Shown here: positions 9,901 to 16,694 of the stretch, in pieces
Layout: the number at the start of each line of letters is the position of its first letter
Position numbering within the stretch: the stretch's first letter is position 1
Source of the DNA: an uncultured Kiritimatiellota bacterium
Lineage (GTDB): Bacteria; Verrucomicrobiota; Kiritimatiellia; RFP12; UBA1067
Direction: 5' to 3'
Assembly (NCBI GenBank): GCA_934675625.1
Contig: CAKURH010000031.1
Span: 1 to 35,569, forward strand
DNA: 35,569 nucleotides
Program-made: the position numbers and the translations under genes
The notes under the pieces: model-generated
What the model was told of the DNA's origin: nothing
Seen by the model: only the letters and a program-made list of their open reading frames with translations
Database searches by the model: none

Positions 9901-10526
9901 GCCGGCTTCGCGCCCGCCACCGCGCGTGCCGTCCGCCAGTCCGTCCACGCGGGCGTCAGCCGATAGGCCTCGATGAACGGACGCTGGTTCGAGAGCGTGG
10001 AGACGTTGGCCAGGCGCGGCAGATCGACCGAGACGAAATCGCGTCCCGTCGCACAGAGCGTCCGCCCGCCCGCCGTCACCTCCGCCCGAAGGAATGCCGG
10101 CTGGACCGTGAAGCTGAGGGCCGCCCGGTTGAAGGCGCTGACCTCGACGGCAATCGCATTGCGCCCCATGCGCGCGACAGTATCCAGATTCCACTCGTCC
10201 AGACGGCAGACGCCATGGCCCGCGCGCACAGGGCCACACCCGACAAAGCGACCGTTGACGTAGACGCGATAGAGGGTCGAGGCGGCGATGCGCAGCCGGG
10301 GCTTCTCGCCCGCCGCGACCGTGAAGTCCGAGCGGAACCCCACGAAGTCGTTGGGCCGCTCCGTGCGCCCTTCCGGCCAGACAGGCTGGGCCGACTGAAA
10401 GGCGGCCTCGCCCCGCGCCAAGGCCGCAAGGCCAATCGCCACGAAGAAAACAGCCGCCCGCGCAAGCCGAAGCCGCCGAGCATTCCACGGGTCTTCCCGC
10501 CTCCTAAGCATCTGAACCTGAACCAT
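6936..10526 (-). CDS. GH78-like glycosidase fused to a metallo-beta-lactamase-fold domain
   Basis: The 1196-residue protein has a signal anchor or signal peptide near residues 18-36 (LARAAVFFVAIGLAAL). Residues about 40-800 resemble bacterial alpha-L-rhamnosidases (GH78): an N-terminal beta domain with YVNGRFVGCGPV, then an (alpha/alpha)6 barrel with the acidic motif DCPSRER starting at D415. Residues about 815-1196 form a metallo-beta-lactamase fold: the strand VVCDTGDW, the zinc motif HWHSDH (H893, H895, D897, H898) and NHHG further on, which recalls ComEC-type MBL domains. The catalytic and metal residues look intact in both halves. This is the first gene of the operon, behind an extended -10 promoter and facing the regulator. 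GH78 enzymes remove terminal rhamnose; the role of the MBL part (an esterase, lactonase or phosphodiesterase acting on the released product) is unknown. An ATG at 10511 is a possible alternative start. Confidence 0.85.
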   Translation of the reverse strand: MVQVQMLRRREDPWNARRLRLARAAVFFVAIGLAALARGEAAFQSAQPVWPEGRTERPNDFVGFRSDFTVAAGEKPRLRIAASTLYRVYVNGRFVGCGPVRAGHGVCRLDEWNLDTVARMGRNAIAVEVSAFNRAALSFTVQPAFLRAEVTAGGRTLCATGRDFVSVDLPRLANVSTLSNQRPFIEAYRLTPAWTDWRTARAVAGAKPAPCAALKVERRIAPYPEFRMRAARRISETAFGFDDRTPPERPALAVDGWDLLKRLRDVRVTAKADDGAPTAVAKGRGAIFDLGFDDAGFVRCTVSCSEPGTLFLVMDEVLLDGLPDPLRRFGFPMVSVWELTQPGTYELEAFEATACRYVHAFMSGGAATVSSVEMREYKNPEPYAARFSCDDARLERLFAAAQETCAQSTMDMPMDCPSRERNAARCDTWFVTAASRLLAGNNGMARLAMEGVAQAESYPGCPPGWLPSFYPGTGGAIIPNWSMWFIVELANYVRETGDRATADALKARVLSQVETLRGFRNADGLLEKLPSDSPFWCFISWDAAQSLAQDVNYPSNMLWAKALDEVAALYGLPACAEEAARVRATVRRQSWDGTWFHDNAVRQPDGRLVRTEHHTETCQYYAFYFAVATPQSHPELWRKLVYEFGPARVSKGLYPDVPPSETFVGIVFRLNVLARQGLDRKALEDCCGWFLHMADRTGTLWEGLVAEGKNSCSHGYASSLANILASCAAGVRAIDLRAKRVTLRAPEGVGLTRASLSVPTPDGRLSYFWTREGGKLKEKVVLPRGWTRTAVAAERPRIVRAPDDPAVGRRLPPWQKGELELHSVYTGTGENQFWIFPDGTTVVCDTGDWAKSSQSDVIPKLPSAARTGGEWMARYIRRVSPDPTRIDYMIATHWHSDHCGDPTYAYVTADGRKTSGLATVGEFFRIGQFFDHEYPEHGKYRTEEAPVMKMMETFVARAKARDGTVQEPFRVGALDQIALRHDANGAFAKLFHVRNLCANGVMWTGRGTETRDVAAAHLKAGGHNPDQNLLSLGVVISYGPFRFCSAGDANGGWKTGPDAWTDYETLLGPVVGPVDVCKENHHGWRETMPPAFVRAVRAAVYVDNVWEPFHFQAQQMETLTDRSLYPGARMVFPTYVFDRSRVEHAGAPWWRDLPPMGGHVVVKVAPGGASYRVFTLSPYDEELRVTGVWDGISMEK

Positions 10527-10558
10527 CCGACAAGCCCTTTCTCATTTTTGACAGACGC

Positions 10559-10587
10559 ATTGTACCATTATTCGCGCAAACAGGCAA
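10559..10587 (-). promoter_or_regulatory. Promoter of the GH78-MBL operon
   Basis: Reading the minus strand, a -35-like TTGCCT (10587-10582) is followed after 17 nt by an extended -10, TGG-TACAAT (10567-10559). The start codon at 10526 lies about 32 nt downstream, with GAAAGG as ribosome-binding site. A half-palindrome ATTCGCGCAAAC (10570-10581) fills the spacer, a position where a bound protein would block polymerase. Confidence 0.65.
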
Positions 10588-10627
10588 TCCAAAATTACGC
10601 ATTTTTTATATCAGATTTGCGCAAATC
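10570..10627. promoter_or_regulatory. Candidate operator pair for the divergent regulator
   Basis: A 14-bp perfect palindrome, GATTTGCGCAAATC, lies at 10614-10627. A degenerate copy, ATTCGCGCAAAC, lies 45 bp away at 10570-10581 inside the promoter spacer of the GH78-MBL operon. Both sit in the 183-nt gap between that operon and the XylR/AraC-type regulator gene. They are therefore candidate binding sites for the regulator; binding itself is inference. Confidence 0.55.
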
Positions 10628-10671
10628 CTTCGCGGACAGGGCCACGCTTCCGCATCCGCCACGCCAGGCAC

Positions 10672-10716
10672 TTGTCTTACATCCGAGATTATGGTACAGT
10701 ATTGCCAAAATGGCAA
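10672..10716 (+). promoter_or_regulatory. Promoter and inverted repeat at the start of the regulator gene
   Basis: TTGTCT (10672-10677), a 17-nt spacer ending in TGG, and TACAGT (10695-10700) form an extended -10 promoter. The ATG at 10710 begins 10 nt after the -10 box and has no Shine-Dalgarno sequence, so the mRNA would have almost no leader. An inverted repeat TTGCC-AAAAT-GGCAA (10702-10716) covers the expected transcription start and start codon, which would suit autorepression. Confidence 0.6.
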
Positions 10717-11951
10717 AGAAAGAGAGAACGTTCCGCGTGGCCGTCGCCTTCCTGCCGTCAATGTCCACGCATCGGGAAATGGCGGACGGCGTCAGCCGCT
10801 TCGCGTCCGAACACGGCAACTGGCTTCTCCACACGATCGTGACGCGCCCGGACAACTCGACCGACCTTTCGTCCCTCGACCCTTCCGAGTTTGACGGCGC
10901 GATTGGCGACTTCGCGTTGCCGCCATTCAACCGGATCGTCGCCAACGGCGTCTCCATTCCGCTCGTCGTCGTCGATCCCGACCTCCTCGACTACGGCACG
11001 CCCGACCATCTGCAGTCCTGCGGACGGCTCGTCTGCGACAACGCCTCCGTCGCGAACGCGGCGGCGGACGCCCTTCTGGCCCGGCAAGCGGCCGCCTACG
11101 CCTATGTCGGGCTGCGCCATTCCTGCTACTGGTCCCGCGTGCGCGAGAGGGTCTTCTCGTCCCGCGTGCGCGCGGCCGGAGCCAAATGCGCCGTCTACCG
11201 GGCGGCCGAAGGCATCTCGTTCGAGGAAGACGTCGCCGCGCTCGGCCGCTTCCTGAAGAAACTGCCCAAGCCCGCCGCCGCGTTCGTGGCCTGCGACGTG
11301 CGGGCGCAGGAACTCCTGTCCGCCTGTCGTCTGGCCAAGTTAACTGTGCCAAACGATCTCGCCGTCCTTTCCGTTGATGACGATGAATCCATTTGCCTGT
11401 GCACGACCCCGACATTGTCCTCCATCCGGCAGAATGCCGAACATGGCGGCTATCTGGCTGCAGCCGCGCTGGACAAGGCGCTGCGAGAGTCACGCCACCT
11501 TTCACGAAAGCCCATCCGCTACGGCTTCGCCAGCATCGCCGAGCGCGCCTCTACGGCCACAAGCCTCCATTTCGACGCCCTCACCGAACGCACCTTGCGC
11601 CTCATTTCCGACTTGATCCAGATGCCGGGCGGCAAGATTCGCGTCGCCGACCTTGTCCAGCCATTGGGCGCCTCTCGTCGTACGCTTGAATATCACTTCA
11701 AACAGGCAACAGGTCGGACGCTGCATGACGAAATCATTGCGATGCGACTCCGCCGCGTCAAACAGCTTCTGACGGACACGCACGCAACCCTACAGGACAT
11801 CGCCGAGCAGACCGGCTTTAGTTCGGCCTCGCACCTAACAGAAACTTTTCGGCGCGCTTACGGCGATTCTCCCGGCGTCTTTCGGCTCAAAGCTTCCCGC
11901 ATCATATTGCCTTCAGCCCGAATCCAATCGACACGAATGACCTCAAACTGA
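10710..11951 (+). CDS. XylR/AraC-type sugar-responsive transcription regulator
   Basis: The 413-residue protein has no N-terminal helix-turn-helix. Residues about 1-290 have a LacI/periplasmic-binding-protein fold: VAVAFLPSMSTHREMADGVSRF, then VPNDLAVLSVDDDE and PTLSSIRQN, which is the typical end of LacI-type ligand domains. Residues about 300-400 are an AraC-type double helix-turn-helix (RVADLVQPLGASRRTLEYHFKQ and LQDIAEQTGFSSASHLTETF). This arrangement is that of XylR-like activators that bind a sugar and switch on catabolic genes. Its divergent position next to the GH78-MBL operon makes that operon the likely target. The ATG at 10710 is the first in frame after the predicted promoter. The last 20 or so residues extend past the helix-turn-helix without recognisable features. 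Confidence 0.9.
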   Translation: MAKKERTFRVAVAFLPSMSTHREMADGVSRFASEHGNWLLHTIVTRPDNSTDLSSLDPSEFDGAIGDFALPPFNRIVANGVSIPLVVVDPDLLDYGTPDHLQSCGRLVCDNASVANAAADALLARQAAAYAYVGLRHSCYWSRVRERVFSSRVRAAGAKCAVYRAAEGISFEEDVAALGRFLKKLPKPAAAFVACDVRAQELLSACRLAKLTVPNDLAVLSVDDDESICLCTTPTLSSIRQNAEHGGYLAAAALDKALRESRHLSRKPIRYGFASIAERASTATSLHFDALTERTLRLISDLIQMPGGKIRVADLVQPLGASRRTLEYHFKQATGRTLHDEIIAMRLRRVKQLLTDTHATLQDIAEQTGFSSASHLTETFRRAYGDSPGVFRLKASRIILPSARIQSTRMTSN

Positions 11952-12053
11952 AAAGGCGGCCTCCGCGCCTCTGCGTGAGCAAAACGAAGGATTGACATCG
12001 CGCGGAGGGGGCGGGAAAGGTCGCGCGCGAGGAGCGACGGTTTGTTGACGTCA

Positions 12054-12175
12054 TCAAATCCCGATGGCTTCGCAGAATTGCGCCGGCGTCAAGATGAAGT
12101 CCGTCTGCGGGTAGTGCTTCATGTTCCCCGTAACAAGGCGGGCTCCATATTCGTGTCAATTACGGCGTATGTCAT
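12054..12175 (-). pseudogene. Internally deleted PIN-domain toxin
   Basis: The ATG at 12175 overlaps the antitoxin stop codon as ATGA and opens MTYAVIDTN, the typical first strand of a PIN-domain ribonuclease with its first catalytic Asp. Eight codons later the frame changes: a different frame continues EYGARLVTGNMKHYPQTDF and ends ILTPAQFCEAIGI at the stop 12054-12056, the typical last helix and strand of PIN toxins (VTGNxKH). About 100 central residues with the remaining catalytic acids are missing, at a junction near 12149-12152. In its own frame the product would stop after 18 residues, so no active toxin is expected. Sequence 11952-12053 holds a short GC-rich repeat-like stretch (CCTCCGCGCCTCTGCGTGAG) and no gene. 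Confidence 0.75.
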
Positions 12176-12510
12176 GCCCCCACCCTCGGCAACGCACGGC
12201 GTTCGCGGCGAGCTGCGGCGATTTCCGCGTCAATCTCATCCATCGTCCATTCGCGATCACAATTGTCACGCATTTCCCTCGCATAGTTCGCGGCAATCCG
12301 GCCGCGTTCGCTCAGGCGGTCGTCAATCGCCCTGCCCAGCACATTTCTCGGCGTGAGCCTGTCGCACGTGATGAGAAACGGAATCGCCCGCTGCTTGACA
12401 ATCTGGCGCAGAAACAACGTCACCGCACAAGACATGTTCAGCCCCAAGTCATCCAGAATGACTTCGCACTCTCGCTTAAGGTCGTCATCAACTCGCAATG
12501 TAGTCGTCAT
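12172..12510 (-). CDS. RelB/DinJ-like antitoxin, partner of a deleted toxin
   Basis: The protein has 112 residues. It starts MTTTLRVDDDLKRECEVILDD, the ribbon-helix-helix DNA-binding start typical of RelB/DinJ antitoxins, followed by LGLNMSCAVTLFLRQIV. The C-terminal half is charged and helical (DEIDAEIAAARRERR), as expected for a toxin-wrapping tail. The start ATG at 12510 shares its A with the stop codon of the upstream ATPase (TGATG), and its own stop overlaps the PIN remnant start (ATGA). An in-frame TTG at 12513 is less likely. With its toxin destroyed it may only act as an autoregulator of the operon or protect against related toxins; that is inference. Confidence 0.85.
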   Translation of the reverse strand: MTTTLRVDDDLKRECEVILDDLGLNMSCAVTLFLRQIVKQRAIPFLITCDRLTPRNVLGRAIDDRLSERGRIAANYAREMRDNCDREWTMDEIDAEIAAARRERRALPRVGA

Positions 12511-13952
12511 CAACTTCTCAACTTTTCGCGGCCAAGAAGCATCGAAGCCGGAACCAGCGCATCGAAGTAACCGCGCGCCGCAACCTGCGGCGACAAGTGT
12601 CCGTCGTACACCAAAGCCGTCCGCACCGTATAGTTCTGCGGCACATGCAACGCCGCCACCTTCTCAGCCACTTCGTCTTCAATCTCGATGCCGATTTCGC
12701 GTCGCCGCTTGATCTCAACGACATAGAACAGCCGATCCGACTGCAGCAGCAGGTCAATCTGGCAGCCCTTTCGACGGGAGGTCGCCGCCTGTCGATACGG
12801 CGCGGCCGATTTCAAGAGAACGCGGCCAAGCCCCAAGAGAGGCAGAAGCAACGCAAGATTGTTAATCACAAGGTTCTCGAACTGCAACCCAAGGATTGCC
12901 GACCAGCCCGGCAACGCCTCAAGCGAATTGAATAGAAACGAGTCCACGTCAATCATCGCGCCATTTGGCTCGATGTAACGCAGGAAAAAACGCGTATAGT
13001 TGTCACAGATGCGATAGCGACAGATCTTCGCCGACCGCCCCGTCTGCGGGTTGACGCTGCGTTCGCAAGTCACGAACCCGGCGACCTCCAAGTCTTCCAG
13101 ATGAACCGTGATTCCGCCGTTGCGCTCAACACCCAGCGCCTCGCAAATCTCGCTAAGCGTCCGAGATGCGTCTGACAGGCACATCAGGATACGCCGCTTT
13201 GTCACGGCCTCCTCGCCAAAGACGACATTGAACGTCTGGTTGAAATCGTCACGCAGCAGCGCATTCGAGACAAAGCACAGGCGCCGGACATTCTCGTTTG
13301 CGGAAAAAGAAGGATTCACCTCCTCCAAATAGCGGGGGACACCCCCCGTCACGGACAGGACGTCAAGAATCTCCGATGTCGCAACACGCGATGCCTTGCG
13401 CCCCCAGAACCTGACGCAATCCTCCAACGGCAGTTCCCGCACGACAAGGTTCAGGGAAGCCCGACCGACAAAGCCCGTGTTGTTGAGAATGTTCCTCGAA
13501 ATCCACGTCGAGACGCTCCCACAGAAAAAGACGATCAGCCGATCATGCTTCTTGAAGAGATTGTCCCATGCGATCTTCAGTTCGCCCGGGAACCCGACAT
13601 CGTAACGCCCCATCCACGAGATCTCGTCCAAAAGAAGAACCGTCTTGGAGCTTCCGATGCAGCGATCCAGTTCGGCAAATGCCTCGCCCCACGACTTCAG
13701 CATCGGAACGGAACGCCCGCATTCCCGCGAAAGCTGCTCGCGAAAGGCTTTCAGCTGAAGGACGTTCGTCATGCGCGGTTCGGGCGCGATGCCCTCCAGT
13801 TTCAGGAACACGGCCTTGCTACGCCGGGCGAACTCCTCGATCAGAGTCGACTTGCCGATTCGGCGGCGGCCACGACACGTGACAAGAGACGCAACCGGCT
13901 TCGCCCAAAGCGACTCCAGCTGCCTCAAGTCATTCTCTCGACCGACAAACAT
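12510..13952 (-). CDS. Archaeal-type P-loop ATPase with C-terminal nuclease-like domain (ATPase_2/DUF234)
   Basis: The 480-residue protein begins MFVGRENDLRQLE, typical of the ATPase_2 (PF01637) family. Walker A is GRRRIGKSTL (about residues 28-37) and Walker B is TVLLLDEISWM; a winged-helix region follows (LSEICEALGVERNGGITVHLEDL). The C-terminal DUF234-like part has the PD-(D/E)xK pattern QIDLLLQ...VVEIKRRR. These ATPases are accessory genes of uncertain function, often suspected in defence or mobile-element biology. A strong AAAAGGGGG site precedes the ATG at 13952. The stop overlaps the antitoxin start (TGATG), so the two are co-translated, which is unusual for a toxin-antitoxin pair. Confidence 0.88.
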   Translation of the reverse strand: MFVGRENDLRQLESLWAKPVASLVTCRGRRRIGKSTLIEEFARRSKAVFLKLEGIAPEPRMTNVLQLKAFREQLSRECGRSVPMLKSWGEAFAELDRCIGSSKTVLLLDEISWMGRYDVGFPGELKIAWDNLFKKHDRLIVFFCGSVSTWISRNILNNTGFVGRASLNLVVRELPLEDCVRFWGRKASRVATSEILDVLSVTGGVPRYLEEVNPSFSANENVRRLCFVSNALLRDDFNQTFNVVFGEEAVTKRRILMCLSDASRTLSEICEALGVERNGGITVHLEDLEVAGFVTCERSVNPQTGRSAKICRYRICDNYTRFFLRYIEPNGAMIDVDSFLFNSLEALPGWSAILGLQFENLVINNLALLLPLLGLGRVLLKSAAPYRQAATSRRKGCQIDLLLQSDRLFYVVEIKRRREIGIEIEDEVAEKVAALHVPQNYTVRTALVYDGHLSPQVAARGYFDALVPASMLLGREKLRS

Positions 13953-13980
13953 TCATGAACCCCCTTTTCAAGACAAGGGA

Positions 13981-14010
13981 AGTATACCAAAACGCTCACT
14001 CGGCGCGCAA
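13981..14010 (-). promoter_or_regulatory. Promoter of the ATPase-antitoxin operon
   Basis: On the minus strand TTGCGC (14010-14005) is followed after 18 nt by the extended -10 TGG-TATACT (13989-13981), about 28 nt before the ATPase start. The large inverted repeat at 14016-14056 ends 5 nt upstream of the -35 box. Confidence 0.6.
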
Positions 14011-14015
14011 CACCA

Positions 14016-14056
14016 CACCGTCACGAAATCTGCAATCTGCATATTTCGTGACGGTG
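14016..14056. repeat. 14-bp perfect inverted repeat
   Basis: CACCGTCACGAAAT (14016-14029) and its exact complement ATTTCGTGACGGTG (14043-14056) flank a 13-nt loop that itself contains CTGCA twice. It lies between the end of the GH71-FGE gene and the ATPase promoter. As RNA it would fold strongly, but no T-run follows on either strand, so it is not a classical terminator. It may be a protein-binding site or a mobile-element remnant. Confidence 0.7.
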
Positions 14057-14124
14057 AATCATGTTACAGCGGCAGAGGGCTCGGACATCTTCTGCCAAGG
14101 TGCGCAACCGCGTCTGCGCGGCCT

Positions 14125-16683
14125 CTACCGCGCGTCCGCGCGGCAGACGCGGAAGCCGATGTAGACGTAGCCCGCGTAGCGCGGCGAGTTGAACTCGCGG
14201 TCGCAGGTGCGCGCGCTGCCGTAGTAGCCGAAGCTGCCGCCGCGAATCGAGCGGAAGTCCATGCGCCCCGACTTCGGCGGCCGCACGTCCACCGGGTCCT
14301 TCCCGCCCGGCAGGGCGTCGTAGTGGTAGTTGTCCTCGCACCACTCGCAGACGTTGCCGCCCATGTCGAAGATGCCGTCGCGCGACACGTCCCGCTCGTC
14401 GGCGCCGCGCGGCCGCACGCGCTTGCGCAGCTCCTTCGGGCGCGCCTCGTCTCCCCAGGGATAGACGCGGCCCTCGCCGCGCCCGGACGCGGCATACTCC
14501 CATTCCGCCTCGGTCGGCAGTCGATAGCCGTCCGCCGCGAAGTCGCACGCCCAGCCGTTCGCCTCGTCGTAGGCGGGCGTCAGCCCTTCCTGGCGCGAGA
14601 GCCAGTTGCAGTAGGCGCGGGCGTCCTGCCACGAGACGTAGATGACGGGATCGTCGTCGCGCCACGACGTCGCCGAGCGCATCGCGCGGTGTCCGGGGCG
14701 GAACGCCTCGAACTCGCGGTTCGTGACCTCGTACCTGCCGAGGCGGAACGGCGAGACCGTGACCTCGCGCGCCGGGCCCTCGTCCGGCTCCTGCGCGTGC
14801 GCGCCCATCGTGAACGAGCCGCCGGGGATCGCGACCGTCTCCGGCACGGGCGGCACGACCGTCCCGTCCCACTTCGCGACCGCGTTGCGGACGAGCGCGA
14901 CCGACTTCAGCTCCGCGCCGCCCCAGTCCGACCAGTCATAGACGAGCGGCGCCTGCACGTGCCGGCCGTCCTTCGTCACCCACTTGCGCGCGTCGCCCGT
15001 CACCTTGTCGCAGACGAGGCGAATCGCCGTCGCCCCCTCGGGAACCGTCCAGAGAAACGCCACCTCGCGCGTCGCCCCGCCTGTCGGCGGCAGGTAGAGC
15101 GGCAGGATGTGCGCGTGGCTGGTCTTCGCGAGCCACGGCAGGTCGACGTGCAGCGAATAGCGCGCCTCCTCGTCCGAGGCGTTCGCGTACGTGACGCGGA
15201 ACGAGTAGCTGCCCGGCGCGAAGCCCTTCGGCAGCGTCCATTCCGTCCCGTCCGCCGCGTCGAGCGTCAGCGTCGGCTCGCCCGCGACGGCGCACTGCGT
15301 CCACACGCGCTGCGTGCCGTTGTAGCCCCACGCGAGCGAGTTGCGCTCCGTCTCCTTCGCGGCGATCTGGCGGCGGCCCGCCGTCGAGACGACGACCTTC
15401 CCGTCGCGGCGGACGGCGAAGGCCGGCGTCGCGCCCGGCACCATCGGCGCGGCGAGCGAACGGAAGCCCGCCCCCACGCGCGCCGTGACGACGTGCGGCG
15501 TGCCGTCCGGCCCCGTCTGGGAGATCTCCAGCTCGGCGGGCGCCGTCAAGAGCGCGCTCATGTAGACGTTGTCCTCCACGTCGTCGTGGACCTGCAGGAA
15601 CGTGTCGCGGAAGTCCCGCCACGGCGTCTCGGACTCAGGGCTGAAGATCTTCGTCAGGCGCTTCGAGCGCGGACGGTACGCGGCGTAGATCTTGTCCTGC
15701 GTGATGGCCGGTTCGCGTCCCCGGCTCTTGTAGGCGGCGGCGAAGAAGGCCGTGAGGTCGAGGAAGGCGTCGTCGCGGCACGCCCAGATGCGGCTCTGCA
15801 GGTCGTGCGGCAGCTGGCCGCCCGTCCACCCGTCGATGAAGATGCCGGAGTCCTCGCCGTTGTCGTTCCACGTCACGATCTCCACGAGCTCCGGCTGGGA
15901 GGCGACGATGCTCCGCCAGATGTCCGCATAGCCCGAGACGCCCCGGAAGTCGCGCAGGTTCGAGCTGTTGTAGGCGGGGCACGGACCGGCCATGAAGATC
16001 TTGCCGTTCTTCAGCGACGCGAGGCGCCCCACGTCGAGACGGTCGATGAACTCGTCGACCGTGTTGTCGCACCCGAAGAAGAAGATGCCGTCGCAGACGA
16101 AGTTCGGGTCGCGGAAGATGTCGTTCTCCACGAGGTCGAACGTCTCGTACATCGTGTGGTTCGAGACGCCGTAGTGCGGCACGATCAGGTAGTCGCCGAC
16201 GCCGCGCGCCGCGAGCTCGCGTTTGAAGTCGACGTACTTGTTCGTGAGCCGCGTGTTCCCCGCCCAGCCGGAGATGAACGGACGCCCGCCGTAGCGGAAG
16301 AGGTTCGCCCGGTCGTGGAACATCACGCCCATGTCGGGGTGGTTGTTGCGGTGCAGGGCCTCCTTCGAGCCGTCCGGCGAGAAGAACACCTTGAACCCGG
16401 TGCCGAGCGCCTCGGCCGCCGCGAAGACGTTGGAGCTCGCCTGCACGTAGCTCTCGTGCGGACGCCATTCGCCGGTCTTCGGGTCCTTGCGCTTCCAGTT
16501 GCCGCAGTTGAGCGCCCAGCCCTCCACGCCGTACTGCTGGGCGATGAGGATTTCCTTCTTGTAGGTCTCGACGTCCTTGTAGAAGCACGTCATGTAGTGC
16601 GCAAACACCGTACGCTCGCCCTCGACGGCGTTCGCCGTCGCCACCGCCGCAACCGCGACAGCCAGCCCAATCATTTTCTTCAT
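14125..16683 (-). CDS. GH71-family glycosidase fused to an FGE-like domain
   Basis: The protein has 852 residues from the ATG at 16683, which has an AAAGGTG site 5 nt upstream; the ATG at 16698 overlaps the previous stop (ATGA) but lacks such a site. The signal peptide is MKKMIGLAVAVAAVATANA. Residues about 25-340 are GH71-like: VFAHYMTC at the start and TWNDNGEDS, which matches the TWNDYGE motif of GH71 alpha-1,3-glucanases. A beta-sandwich region follows. Residues about 615-850 are an FGE-sulfatase-type fold: PGGSFTMGA, RLGRYEVTNREFEAF, YRLPTEAEWEYAASG, DMGGNVCEWCEDN and a final GFRVCR. The paired copper-binding cysteines expected after RGGSW in true formylglycine-generating enzymes are missing (RGGSFGYYGSARTC), so it is probably a binding or structural domain. 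Confidence 0.87.
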   Translation of the reverse strand: MKKMIGLAVAVAAVATANAVEGERTVFAHYMTCFYKDVETYKKEILIAQQYGVEGWALNCGNWKRKDPKTGEWRPHESYVQASSNVFAAAEALGTGFKVFFSPDGSKEALHRNNHPDMGVMFHDRANLFRYGGRPFISGWAGNTRLTNKYVDFKRELAARGVGDYLIVPHYGVSNHTMYETFDLVENDIFRDPNFVCDGIFFFGCDNTVDEFIDRLDVGRLASLKNGKIFMAGPCPAYNSSNLRDFRGVSGYADIWRSIVASQPELVEIVTWNDNGEDSGIFIDGWTGGQLPHDLQSRIWACRDDAFLDLTAFFAAAYKSRGREPAITQDKIYAAYRPRSKRLTKIFSPESETPWRDFRDTFLQVHDDVEDNVYMSALLTAPAELEISQTGPDGTPHVVTARVGAGFRSLAAPMVPGATPAFAVRRDGKVVVSTAGRRQIAAKETERNSLAWGYNGTQRVWTQCAVAGEPTLTLDAADGTEWTLPKGFAPGSYSFRVTYANASDEEARYSLHVDLPWLAKTSHAHILPLYLPPTGGATREVAFLWTVPEGATAIRLVCDKVTGDARKWVTKDGRHVQAPLVYDWSDWGGAELKSVALVRNAVAKWDGTVVPPVPETVAIPGGSFTMGAHAQEPDEGPAREVTVSPFRLGRYEVTNREFEAFRPGHRAMRSATSWRDDDPVIYVSWQDARAYCNWLSRQEGLTPAYDEANGWACDFAADGYRLPTEAEWEYAASGRGEGRVYPWGDEARPKELRKRVRPRGADERDVSRDGIFDMGGNVCEWCEDNYHYDALPGGKDPVDVRPPKSGRMDFRSIRGGSFGYYGSARTCDREFNSPRYAGYVYIGFRVCRADAR

Positions 16684-16694
16684 CACAGCACCTT

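Noticed and set aside
12042..12159. A plus-strand or alternative minus-strand gene around the PIN remnant
   Set aside because: The only recognisable protein similarity is to the two ends of a PIN toxin on the minus strand; the other frames lack start signals and family matches.
14021..14124. A longer or alternative reading frame at the end of the GH71-FGE gene
   Set aside because: The FGE-like domain ends normally at GFRVCRADAR followed by TAG at 14125-14127; the overlapping frame has no domain.
14125..16683. Annotation as an active formylglycine-generating enzyme or sulfatase activator
   Set aside because: The paired active cysteines are missing, no sulfatase gene is in the window, and the domain is fused to an exported GH71 enzyme.
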